Assembly (NCBI GenBank): GCA_003133815.1
Contig: PKZR01000137.1
Span: forward strand, 1-6,903
Source: Limisphaerales bacterium
Lineage (GTDB): Bacteria > Verrucomicrobiota > Verrucomicrobiia > Limisphaerales > UBA11358
DNA length: 6,903 bases
Direction of reading: 5' to 3'
Shown here in pieces: positions 1 through 6,790 of the stretch (the first letter of the stretch is position 1; every line of letters starts with the position of its first letter). Under the pieces are notes generated by a model. That model was not told the DNA's origin, ran no database searches, and worked only from the letters and a program-made list of their open reading frames with translations. A program made the translations under genes and the position numbers.

Positions 1-2
1 CC

Positions 3-3002
3 ATGTCACGGCTCGACGAACAATTGACCGGGCAGTTTCACCAGTGGGAACTGCGCGGGCGCGGATGGCAGGTGTTTGACAAACCCGTTGCACCGGAACC
101 GCCGTTCAGACCGTTCCACGGCCACTATTTGCCCGACGCACCGCCCGTTGATGACGGACGGAAACCGACATTTTTTAATTCCTTGGTTGAAAAATTGAGC
201 GGCAAATTAAGCACCGCACCGCCGCCAGCGGAAATTGACACCGAACCGGAGGAAGAGCCGGAACCGCAATCACTGGTTCGGGGAAAAATGATTGAGTTTC
301 AGGCGTCACTGCCGGACAAGCTCGACATTGGCAAGGAAGCCTTTGAGCAATTCCTTTTGAATATTTCAATGTGCCGTGAGCCGATTGCATTTGAATTGCT
401 CGGCACTCACAAAAAAGTGACGGCACAATTTGCCGCCGCTTCAAAAGATGCACCATTGCTGCGCCGACAGTTGCAGGCGTATTTTCCCGAAGCCGTGTTT
501 ACTCCGCGCGAGGGAACGTTGGAGCAGGCATGGAACGCATCCGCAGGTAATGAAGCACTGGCGGTTGAATTTGGATTGGCGCAAGAATTCATGCTGCCGC
601 TGGCCAGCGGCAAACTTGATCCCTTCATCGGCATCATCGGCGCACTTTCCGAGTTGCAACAGGGCGAACTTGGATTGTTTCAAGTGTTGTTCCAGCCCGC
701 ACATCAAGCGTGGCCGGAGAGCATCGTGCGCTCCGTCACCCATGCGGACGGCAAACCGTTTTTCGTTGATGCACCAGAAGTGGCAAGCGCAGCAGAAAAT
801 AAAGTTGCCCGCCCTTTGTTTGCCGCCGTGGTTCGCATTTTTGTCCGCACCAAAGAACTTGAACGACTTTTGCGATTGGCACTCGACCTTGCCGGTTCGT
901 TGCGCGTGTTTGCAAATCCTAACGGCAACGAACTCATCCCGCTCAAAAATGACGACTACCCGTTTGTTGAACACATCGAAGATGTTTTGCAACGACAATC
1001 CCGCCGCAGCGGAATGATTTTGAACAGCGACGAATTGATCGGCTTTGTGCATCTGCCATCAAGTGTCATCCGTTCACCAGTATTTCAACGGCAGACGACA
1101 AAGACCAAAGCCGCCCCAACAATTGCCCGGCATGGAAATGCCTTGCTTGGAAACAACGAACACGCTGGCGCAACGGTTGAAGTTAGGTTGTCGCCAGAGC
1201 AGCGCACACGTCATTGCCATATCATCGGCGCATCCGGCACTGGAAAATCCACGCTGCTTTTCAATCTGATAAAAAACGACATTGAGAACGGCGAGGGTGT
1301 CGCCGTGTTTGACCCGCACGGCGATTTGATTGACCGCATTCTTGGAATCATTCCCGAATCACGAATCAATGACGTGGTTTTGGTTGACCCGTCCGACGAA
1401 CAATTTTCCATTGGATTCAACATCTTGTCGGCTCACAGCGACCTTGAGAAAAATCTTTTGGCCTCTGACTTGGTTTCCGTGTTTCAACGACTTTCATCTT
1501 CATGGGGCGACCAGATGAATAGCGTTCTTCAAAATGCGATTCTTGCTTTCTTGGAAAGTGACCGGCGCGGAACGATTGCGGATTTGCGCCGGTTCCTGAT
1601 TGAAACATCTTTTCGGAATGAATTTTTGAAATCAGTGAAGGATTCAGAAGTTGTATATTACTGGCAGAAAAGTTTTCCGCATCTGTCCGGCAACAAGTCC
1701 ATCGGCTCGATTTTGACGAGGCTCGACACGTTCCTTGCCCAAAAGCCGATTCGTCACATGGTGTCGCAGCCGGAAAACCGGCTGGACATCGGGCAAATTA
1801 TGGACAGCGGCAAAATCTTTCTGGCGAAACTGCCGGAGGGATTGTTAGGCCGGGAAAATTCGCACCTGCTTGGCTCTTTGCTCTTGTCTAAATTTCAACA
1901 GATTGCCATGAGCCGACAGGCGCAGCAGATCGCCGCGCGCAGGGACTATTGGATTTACATAGACGAATTTGCCAATTTCATCACGCCGACCATGGCGGAG
2001 ATTTTGAGCGGAGCGCGGAAATATCGCATCGGCCTCACGCTCGCCCATCACGAGTTGCACCAGTTGCAGCGAAATTCCGAAGTCGCCAGTGCCGTCATGT
2101 CGCATCCTTACACGCGCATCGTATTTCGTGTTGGCGACGACGACGCCAAGAAATTGGCCGAGGGCTTTTCATATTTCGAGGCGAAGGATTTGCGGAACTT
2201 GGAAACCGGGCAAGCCGTCGCCCGCGTTGAACGTAGCGACTACGATTTTAATTTGAGCGTGCCGTTGCCCGCAAAACTGGACAAAGACACAGCAGCCGCG
2301 CGGCGGCAGGAAGTCATCACGGTTTCGAGAAAAGAATATGGAACGGCGCGGGCGGACGTGGAGGCGATGCTGGCGAAGTCGCGTGAGACTGTGCCAACGG
2401 CTACGCCGCCGACTTCCCCGCCAGCCAAGCCGGTTGTGGAATTGCCGAAAGTTGCCGAAGTTCCGAAGGTAGTTGTGCAGGAATCAGAGGAGGAAAAAAG
2501 CCAGCACAACGCCATCAAGGAACGAATCCGGGTTCAGGCCGAGACGCTGGAATATTCCGTCGCCTTTGAGGAATTTGTGGCTGGCAGTCAGGGCAGAGCG
2601 GATGTTGTCTTGCGCCGGGGCAATCGCGCCATTGCGTGCGAAATCACCGTGACTACGCCGGTTGAATATGAAGTGATGAATCTCACCAAATGCTTGAAGG
2701 GAGATTTTTGGCACGTCGCCGCCATTTCCAGAAACAGGAAAAAGCTGACGCGCATCCAAGAATTGCTTTCGGAAACCGCAACGCCCGAACAGATCGCCAA
2801 AGTCGGGTTTTACTTGCCTGAGGAATTCATTTCAAAGCTCTACGATTGGGCGATGGACGACCCCGGCGGCGCGGTCGTCGAGCGTGGCAAACCCAACAAA
2901 CGCAAGATCGCCTTTGACACCGCTCAAATGACGGATGGCGAACGCCGAGCGCGCGAGGCCGATATGCTCAAAAGCCTCGCCGAGGTGATGAAGCGGAAAT
3001 GA
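3..3002 (+). CDS. VirD4/TraG-like (HerA/FtsK superfamily) coupling ATPase with C-terminal nuclease-fold-like domain
   Basis: This 999-residue protein is most likely a DNA-pumping ATPase of the type IV coupling protein kind. Seen: Walker A GASGTGKST at residues 409-417, a downstream FDPHGD motif (436-441) typical of VirD4/TraG/HerA proteins, and Walker B WIYIDEF with D654 and E655. The stretch around 217-232 (ELQQGELGLFQVLFQP) matches the N-terminal domain I associate with soluble members of this group. No N-terminal transmembrane helices are visible, unlike classical VirD4. A Pro/Val-rich linker (about 796-826) leads to a C-terminal domain with GRADVVL (D867), ACEITVTT (E880) and NLTKCL (K896), which resembles a PD-(D/E)XK fold with the lysine moved to the next helix. 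The ATG lies at the window edge, so its ribosome site cannot be seen and the true start could be upstream. The gene stops 17 bases before an integrase remnant on the other strand. The ATPase class is secure; a role in conjugation rather than defence is inference. Confidence 0.88.
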   Translation: MSRLDEQLTGQFHQWELRGRGWQVFDKPVAPEPPFRPFHGHYLPDAPPVDDGRKPTFFNSLVEKLSGKLSTAPPPAEIDTEPEEEPEPQSLVRGKMIEFQASLPDKLDIGKEAFEQFLLNISMCREPIAFELLGTHKKVTAQFAAASKDAPLLRRQLQAYFPEAVFTPREGTLEQAWNASAGNEALAVEFGLAQEFMLPLASGKLDPFIGIIGALSELQQGELGLFQVLFQPAHQAWPESIVRSVTHADGKPFFVDAPEVASAAENKVARPLFAAVVRIFVRTKELERLLRLALDLAGSLRVFANPNGNELIPLKNDDYPFVEHIEDVLQRQSRRSGMILNSDELIGFVHLPSSVIRSPVFQRQTTKTKAAPTIARHGNALLGNNEHAGATVEVRLSPEQRTRHCHIIGASGTGKSTLLFNLIKNDIENGEGVAVFDPHGDLIDRILGIIPESRINDVVLVDPSDEQFSIGFNILSAHSDLEKNLLASDLVSVFQRLSSSWGDQMNSVLQNAILAFLESDRRGTIADLRRFLIETSFRNEFLKSVKDSEVVYYWQKSFPHLSGNKSIGSILTRLDTFLAQKPIRHMVSQPENRLDIGQIMDSGKIFLAKLPEGLLGRENSHLLGSLLLSKFQQIAMSRQAQQIAARRDYWIYIDEFANFITPTMAEILSGARKYRIGLTLAHHELHQLQRNSEVASAVMSHPYTRIVFRVGDDDAKKLAEGFSYFEAKDLRNLETGQAVARVERSDYDFNLSVPLPAKLDKDTAAARRQEVITVSRKEYGTARADVEAMLAKSRETVPTATPPTSPPAKPVVELPKVAEVPKVVVQESEEEKSQHNAIKERIRVQAETLEYSVAFEEFVAGSQGRADVVLRRGNRAIACEITVTTPVEYEVMNLTKCLKGDFWHVAAISRNRKKLTRIQELLSETATPEQIAKVGFYLPEEFISKLYDWAMDDPGGAVVERGKPNKRKIAFDTAQMTDGERRAREADMLKSLAEVMKRK

Positions 3003-3019
3003 CCTGCTTCGCTTTCGTC

Positions 3020-3129
3020 CCGAACATCGGCAGCACAGGCATGGCATTTTTAAGCGTCGCCATTTGCAAGTGCGCGCAGTTCTAATTTATCGCCTTGGAC
3101 GAATGCCCAGTCAATTTCATGCGGACTTC
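3020..3129 (-). pseudogene. Remnant of the C-terminal end of a tyrosine recombinase (decayed second integrase copy)
   Basis: This segment aligns without gaps to 5665-5774, the 3' end of the intact integrase, with about 95 of 110 bases identical by hand count. Read on the minus strand it gives EVRMKLTGHSSKAIN, a TAG stop, then NCAHLQMATLKNAM. The intact gene has MNQNYTHL at this place, so Gln has become a stop and the catalytic Tyr (TAC) has become Cys (TGC). The conserved HxxR region and everything upstream of it is missing: similarity ends at 3129. It is a dead fragment of a related but diverged integrase gene, lying tail-to-tail with the coupling ATPase gene. Confidence 0.85.
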
Positions 3130-3420
3130 GCAATCAAATAAAAGCATGAAATTTTTCGCTTGCAATTATTCAGCTCGGCGTTAAAGTTTTACTCCGTGAA
3201 TTTGACCACTCAATTTTTAGCTCGCATTGAGCAAGATTTTGTCGTGCCTCGCGCCAATTTTATCTGCCTACGTAGTTTTCCTACCTTTCCAAAGATCGAG
3301 CATTTGTTATCTTCACTGTGTTGTTTATGGGCATAATGAACAGAACATCCGGGTCAAAACCGGTTGGATTTTATCCTTTCCTTCTGGAGCAAGATATCCA
3401 CACTTGCACTCAAGTGGCCG
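3130..3420. other. Gene-poor stretch between integrase remnant and small exported-protein gene
   Basis: No convincing gene is visible. The only open frame of note (3227-3436, plus strand) begins with TTG, has no ribosome site and has a Cys/His-rich composition that does not look coding. The stretch is more AT-rich than the ATPase gene. It contains an 8-bp palindrome CTACGTAG at 3268-3275 that forms part of two CCTAC words 13 bases apart, and an 8-bp palindrome AACCGGTT near 3358. Neither can be assigned a function. Confidence 0.5.
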
Positions 3421-3448
3421 TTTACATTGCCGATAGGGATGTTAAAAT
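3421..3448 (+). promoter_or_regulatory. Candidate promoter of the small exported-protein gene
   Basis: TTTACA at 3421-3426 and TAAAAT at 3443-3448 each match the sigma-70-type consensus at five of six bases and are separated by 16 bases. They lie about 40 bases upstream of the start codon at 3489. The downstream gene ends in a strong terminator, so a single-gene transcript is plausible. This is a hand match in AT-rich DNA. Confidence 0.35.
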
Positions 3449-3488
3449 GATTTAGGATCATGAACATGGACAAAACGAAAGGCAACTT

Positions 3489-3779
3489 ATGAACATTGGA
3501 AAAATTATAGGACCGTTGCGGAATCCTAAATTCGCCGCCGCGCTGCTTCTCGGCAGCGTCGCGCTCTCTGCCTTACTTACCATCGCAGACCCAACGCCGA
3601 TTCGGCACTCTCTGGGATTAGAGGCCGCTGTGGTAGCACCCCAGACGGCCAGTAGCCAAACTCCCTCAGTCACCCCGACGAATGCGGTTTCTTCCAATCT
3701 TGATGCCAAAAGTCGAGACAAAACCGTGGCAGAAGCACCGAGTCAAATGGTCACCTTTGCGGAGAAATCTGGAAACTGA
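3489..3779 (+). CDS. Small membrane-anchored or exported protein, function unknown
   Basis: This 96-residue protein belongs to no family I recognise. Residues 1-14 carry K5, R11 and K14. A hydrophobic segment follows (about 15-33, FAAALLLGSVALSALLTIA), then a Ser/Thr/Ala/Pro-rich polar tail. That is the layout of a Sec signal peptide, possibly cut after TIA at residue 33, or of a single signal anchor with the tail outside the cytoplasm. The start is supported by a GAAAGG ribosome site at 3477-3482, six bases before the ATG. An 11-bp-stem terminator begins 23 bases after the stop, so the gene looks like a complete single-gene unit. It lies between the integrase remnant and a convergent membrane-protein gene, as cargo of the mobile region. 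Confidence 0.6.
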   Translation: MNIGKIIGPLRNPKFAAALLLGSVALSALLTIADPTPIRHSLGLEAAVVAPQTASSQTPSVTPTNAVSSNLDAKSRDKTVAEAPSQMVTFAEKSGN

Positions 3780-3802
3780 TAATGGTAGCAGAACGGATTC
3801 TG

Positions 3803-3833
3803 AAGACGTGATTTTTCAATCACGTCTTTTTTT
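3803..3833 (+). terminator. Rho-independent terminator
   Basis: A perfect 11-bp stem (AAGACGTGATT at 3803-3813 with its complement at 3818-3828) closes a four-base TTTC loop and runs into a T tract (seven Ts counting the stem end, 3827-3833). It ends the small plus-strand gene that stops at 3779. On the minus strand the stem is followed by only two Ts, so it would be a weaker terminator for the convergent gene stopping at 3847. Confidence 0.9.
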
Positions 3834-3846
3834 GTCTCACTTTGAC

Positions 3847-4305
3847 TCAATGTAGTCCAAAGAGCCAAAGCACGAAAATAATCAGTATGTCAGCAGCTAA
3901 CGCCAATATAACAAGCCAAACTATGTCATCTTCCTTCGATTCGGGTTTAGCAAAGCAACTAATGAAAATCATGGAGCAAACGAACAAACACATAATAACC
4001 GCATGCCAGTGCAGGAAAACGGCCGATTGGCCGGTCAAAGGATAAAAAGCCGCAGCAAGTATTATTAGTATAATACCGACGATAATGACCGTCGCGGTGA
4101 AAACGACGAAACGATGAAATCTGTATCCGTCGTCGAAATATTCTGTTATGATCATCGCGATCACGGCGGCTGTTAATACGCCCCCCGTAATCTGAAGTCC
4201 TTTATCCCACGAAGCTGACATGGTTAACATCGCTGCCAGGCATAAATGAAGATTCTTTGCGAACCCGAACCCCGAACCGTGCATGAATTTTGCAATGTAT
4301 GACAT
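3847..4305 (-). CDS. Four-helix integral membrane protein, function unknown
   Basis: From the first ATG at 4305 the product has 152 residues and four hydrophobic segments at about 37-56, 66-88, 96-118 and 127-150. Short charged loops separate them (EYFDDGYRFHR; KPESKEDD), which is the pattern of a real membrane protein. I recognise no family or catalytic motif. The start is uncertain: the frame stays open upstream to a TTG at 4407, but that would overlap the transposase gene. An ATG at 4221 (MSASWDKGLQ, 124 residues) lies just before the first helix and fits the membrane layout equally well. No clear ribosome site precedes any candidate. The gene lies directly downstream of the IS110 transposase on the same strand and converges with the small exported-protein gene. 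Confidence 0.6.
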   Translation of the reverse strand: MSYIAKFMHGSGFGFAKNLHLCLAAMLTMSASWDKGLQITGGVLTAAVIAMIITEYFDDGYRFHRFVVFTATVIIVGIILIILAAAFYPLTGQSAVFLHWHAVIMCLFVCSMIFISCFAKPESKEDDIVWLVILALAADILIIFVLWLFGLH

Positions 4306-4358
4306 TCTATTTATCGGGTTGAATGGTTTTTCCCAGTGCGGATGAAACCTGAATAATA

Positions 4359-5330
4359 AATAAACATTAGTAAAGCGATGGTTGTCAGCAACTGTCTTAA
4401 GAGGCAAGGGAAAAGTTGGGATTTTTTAATAGGCGGTTAGCGAGGATGATAAGTTTGCGCATGAGGACGGTGAGGGCGAGTTTTTTGGCTTTGCCGTTGG
4501 CGAGGAGGCGCAGGTAGAGGGATTTGAGAACTGGGTTGTGACGCGAGGCGACCAAGGCGGCCATGTAGAGGATCGTGCGGACTTGGGCGCGACCACCCGC
4601 AATGTGGCGTTGGCCGCGATACTGTCCGCTATCTCGATTGAAAGGAGCGACGCCTGCCAGTGCCGCAGCTTGCGTATCGGACAAGGATCCGAGTTCTGGC
4701 ATGAGGGCAATCAGAGCGGTAGCACTAAGGCTACCAATGCCTTGGACTTGCTGAAGCCGCTGAGCTTTTGCGGCGAGTTTGGGAGATTGGGAGATTTTGT
4801 CGGCCATGAGCGTCTCAAGTTGATCGGCTTGTTTGCGCAGGAAGGCGACGGTTCTGGCCACCAAGGCGAGCAGCTTTTTGTCGGCGAGGGTTTCCGCCAG
4901 ATTATTGTTTTGAGTTATTTGCGTGAGCAGATGCGCACGGTGTTTGACGAGGGCGGCAAGCTCCTGTTGGAGCGGGTCAGGGAGGCCGAGCGGTTCTGGG
5001 TGGAAGGTTTCGGCAAAATCGACGAGGATTTGGGCGTCAATCTTGTCGGTCTTGGCCAGGCGGCCTTTGGCTTTGGCAAAGTCACGAACCTGCCGGGCGT
5101 TGAGGCGGGCAATGGGACGCTGGGCAGCGTGCGCCAAGATGATGAGCAGAGATTCGTAACCTCCGCTGGCTTCGCAGACCAGAACGGCGGCTGGCGGGAG
5201 GGATTTGAGCCAGCGCTTGATGGCCTTCTCCGTGTTGGGAATCTGAGTGGCTTGTTGGTGGTGACAAAGGTCAAGGTGGAGCTTGGAGACATCGATTCCG
5301 ATATGGATTTTCATGAGGGTAATGTTTATT
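4359..5330 (-). mobile_element. IS110-family insertion sequence (true ends not resolved)
   Basis: The region contains a complete IS110-family transposase gene. An 11-bp perfect inverted repeat brackets it: AATAAACATTA at 4359-4369, 27 bases past the stop, and its complement at 5320-5330, five bases before the start codon. Subterminal inverted repeats are known for the IS1111 branch of this family. However, a bridge-RNA region of usual size does not fit between these repeats. The element may therefore extend past 5330 into the non-coding DNA up to about 5560. The coordinates are those of the inverted repeat, not proven ends. Confidence 0.5.
4397..5314 (-). CDS. IS110-family transposase (DEDD/serine recombinase)
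   Basis: This 305-residue protein has both halves of the family. The N-terminal RuvC-like DEDD domain shows GIDVSK (D8), VCEASGGYE (E48) and KTDKIDAQ (D90, D93). The C-terminal Transposase_20 domain shows the helix-hairpin-helix-like VQGIGSLSA (190-198), then AGVAPFNRDSGQYRGQRHI with S229 as the likely nucleophile and GGRAQVRTILYMAAL. All key residues are present and length is near normal, so it appears intact. Family members work as recombinases guided by a bridge RNA encoded in the element's non-coding end. The ATG at 5314 is preceded by ACCCTC, so no ribosome site is visible. Downstream on the same strand lies a membrane-protein gene. Upstream lies hairpin-rich non-coding DNA. Branch assignment (IS110 or IS1111) is not settled. 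Confidence 0.92.
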   Translation of the reverse strand: MKIHIGIDVSKLHLDLCHHQQATQIPNTEKAIKRWLKSLPPAAVLVCEASGGYESLLIILAHAAQRPIARLNARQVRDFAKAKGRLAKTDKIDAQILVDFAETFHPEPLGLPDPLQQELAALVKHRAHLLTQITQNNNLAETLADKKLLALVARTVAFLRKQADQLETLMADKISQSPKLAAKAQRLQQVQGIGSLSATALIALMPELGSLSDTQAAALAGVAPFNRDSGQYRGQRHIAGGRAQVRTILYMAALVASRHNPVLKSLYLRLLANGKAKKLALTVLMRKLIILANRLLKNPNFSLAS

Positions 5331-5456
5331 CTTCTACTTGCGATACGAACTCAATAGGTTCACGCAACTGTTCAAGTTGGAAACATGCGTCAGAGAGGAT
5401 CGAGCTGACCCGCGAACTCATCGGTTCAAGTCCCAAACGATCTCATCTCCGACGAC
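5331..5456 (-). ncRNA. Candidate bridge RNA region upstream of the IS110 transposase
   Basis: In the IS110 branch the bridge RNA is known to lie in the non-coding end before the transposase gene. Here about 340 bases upstream of the gene hold no coding frame. The nearer part can form several short hairpins: CAACT/AGTTG at 5365-5369 and 5375-5379, ACGCA/TGCGT at 5362-5366 and 5386-5390 (alternative to the first), GTCAG/CTGAC at 5389-5393 and 5405-5409, and GAAC/GTTC around 5414-5427. The words CGAACTCA and GTTCAAGT each occur twice within it (5346, 5413; 5370, 5424). The limits given are approximate, and the call rests on position and structure only. Confidence 0.28.
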
Positions 5457-5528
5457 TTTTTCCGGGAGGCTGGCCAGCCTCCCGGAAAAACCGGCAAGCG
5501 GATTCTCCCCAACTCACCGGTCAAGTCC
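5415..5528. repeat. Near-direct repeat pair flanking a palindrome
   Basis: A 19-base sequence at 5415-5433 (AACTCATCGGTTCAAGTCC) recurs at 5511-5528 with one substitution and one missing T. The two copies lie almost symmetrically on either side of the perfect palindrome at 5457-5490, with gaps of 23 and 20 bases. This may be the footprint of a small inserted palindromic element, or a guide/end pair of the IS110 element. Confidence 0.5.
5457..5490. terminator. Perfect 34-bp palindrome, probable bidirectional terminator or REP-like element
   Basis: TTTTTCCGGGAGGCTGG at 5457-5473 is followed at once by its exact reverse complement at 5474-5490. As RNA it would fold into a GC-rich hairpin flanked by A and T tracts on both strands, which is the form of a bidirectional Rho-independent terminator. 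It lies 164 bases past the integrase stop and 142 bases before the transposase start, both on the minus strand, so it could insulate the two. A palindrome with no unpaired centre is also typical of REP/MITE-like repeats. Confidence 0.6.
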
Positions 5529-5654
5529 AAGATACAAGTCAATAACTTAAATTTCATCCCCGATTTTTTGCGTAAGAAAATGAGATTTAAGGCGCCGCAA
5601 CCGGATTGTGCGATTTGTTTGCGGTATTCGGAACTTGGTTGGGTCGAATCCATC
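5529..5654. other. Non-coding spacer after the integrase gene
   Basis: No gene or clear hairpin is seen here. Unlike the integrase tail, this stretch has no counterpart next to the decayed copy at 3020, so the similarity between the two integrase ends stops close to the stop codon. The outer end of the IS110 element may lie in this spacer, but no end can be recognised from the window alone. Confidence 0.4.
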
Positions 5655-6788
5655 TTAACGCGCGCCAAACAACGGCAGCGCAGTCATGGCGTTCTTGAGC
5701 GTCGCCATTTGCAAGTGCGTGTAGTTTTGATTCATCGCCTTGGACGAATGCCCCGTCAGTTTCATGCGGACCTCTTCCGAAATGCCCGCGTTCGCAAGCG
5801 CGGAATTGAAACTGTGCCGCAGCGAGTGAAACGTCCGCTTGGTGAAATTCCGAATCCCCTTGCCTTTGACTTCCATCGGATCAAGCCCGGCCTTTATGAC
5901 AATCCGCTTGAATCCTTCGCTTAACCCATGTTTTCCGCCCGACCCCTTGGTTGACAGTTTCGGGCACAGGAGGCCAGTTGTTCCAAAAGCGGAAATGTAT
6001 TTCAAATGCTCAATGACGTGGAAGTGCATCGGCACAGTGACCTTCTTGCCCGTCTTTTGCTGGTGATAGATGATGACGCCCTGTTCAGGATGAATGTTTT
6101 CCCATTTCATGTGAACACAGTCGCTTAACCGCGCCCCGATGAAATATCCGAAAAGAATCAATGTCTGCCATTCCAGAAACGGCACGGCGTTCAGCATTTT
6201 TTGCACTTCTTCATGCGTGAACACTTCCCGCTCCGAAGCATTGTTTTTTGGCATCTGCACCGCCGCCACCGGATTCTTGAGAATGATTCCATACGCTTCG
6301 GCACGGCGGAAAGCCGTGTTGATGGTTTTCAAATCAATGATGGCCGTCTGCGGCGCAACGCCCGTTTTCAACCGCTCATTCAAAAATGTTTCGATGTCTT
6401 TGGGTGTGAGCGATGTCACCGGCTTTTGAGCCTTGTCACCCAGGCTTTCCAAAAACAACCGCTTTGTTTTGCCGTAACGCTCGATGGTTGCCACGCGGTT
6501 GCGCGCCCCAATTCCTTTCAACCAATCGTTCAGATAATCCTCGACGGAGGGCGCAATCAAACTGTCGCCGTTGATTCGTTCGGAAACGTCACTCAAAACT
6601 TTTCGCAGTTGGATGGTCGTAATCGCACCGGCATTGGCCTGACGCTCCACGCGCTCCAATTCCATGGCGATCTGCAACGCCTGCCGTTTGTCAGTCGTTT
6701 TGGTGGAACGCTTCAGTTGACGGCCTTCACGATTCGTGTAACAGGCCGTCCAGAACCGGGACTTTTTTCTTCTCACAATGCTTGCCAT
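5655..6788 (-). CDS. Tyrosine recombinase / integrase of a mobile element
   Basis: The 377-residue protein is a complete phage/ICE-type integrase. An N-terminal basic arm-binding segment (about 1-55, MASIVRRKKSRFW, then STKTTDKRQA) precedes a SAM-like core-binding domain (about 80-180) and the catalytic domain (about 188-370). All catalytic residues are visible: R220 in GARLSD, K245 in QQKTGKK, H321 and R324 in HSLRHSF, H347 in TGHSS and nucleophile Y356 in NYTHL. The ATG at 6788 has no clear ribosome site but is preceded by a tandem 12-bp repeat. A tRNA/tmRNA-like T-arm begins about 90 bases upstream, as expected for an integrase beside its attachment site. A decayed copy of its last 110 bases lies at 3020-3129. 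It presumably catalyses integration and, with a partner not seen here, excision. Confidence 0.95.
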   Translation of the reverse strand: MASIVRRKKSRFWTACYTNREGRQLKRSTKTTDKRQALQIAMELERVERQANAGAITTIQLRKVLSDVSERINGDSLIAPSVEDYLNDWLKGIGARNRVATIERYGKTKRLFLESLGDKAQKPVTSLTPKDIETFLNERLKTGVAPQTAIIDLKTINTAFRRAEAYGIILKNPVAAVQMPKNNASEREVFTHEEVQKMLNAVPFLEWQTLILFGYFIGARLSDCVHMKWENIHPEQGVIIYHQQKTGKKVTVPMHFHVIEHLKYISAFGTTGLLCPKLSTKGSGGKHGLSEGFKRIVIKAGLDPMEVKGKGIRNFTKRTFHSLRHSFNSALANAGISEEVRMKLTGHSSKAMNQNYTHLQMATLKNAMTALPLFGAR

Positions 6789-6790
6789 GA

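Noticed and set aside
441..1052. Open frames of about 200 codons on both strands inside the ATPase gene
   Set aside because: They lie within the clearly coding ATPase frame, are Cys/His/Asn-rich in composition and show no domain.
3227..3436. 69-codon plus-strand frame in the intergenic stretch
   Set aside because: TTG start, no ribosome site, composition unlike its neighbours, and it ends in the candidate promoter region.
4538..5545. Long open frame on the plus strand opposite the transposase (335 codons)
   Set aside because: It is antisense to a transposase gene with all family motifs, runs out into the palindrome region, and shows no recognisable domain. It is a frame shadow.
5315..5654. 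Possible CRISPR-like array from the repeated words
   Set aside because: Repeats are few, unequal in spacing and partial, with no cas genes; they do not form an array.
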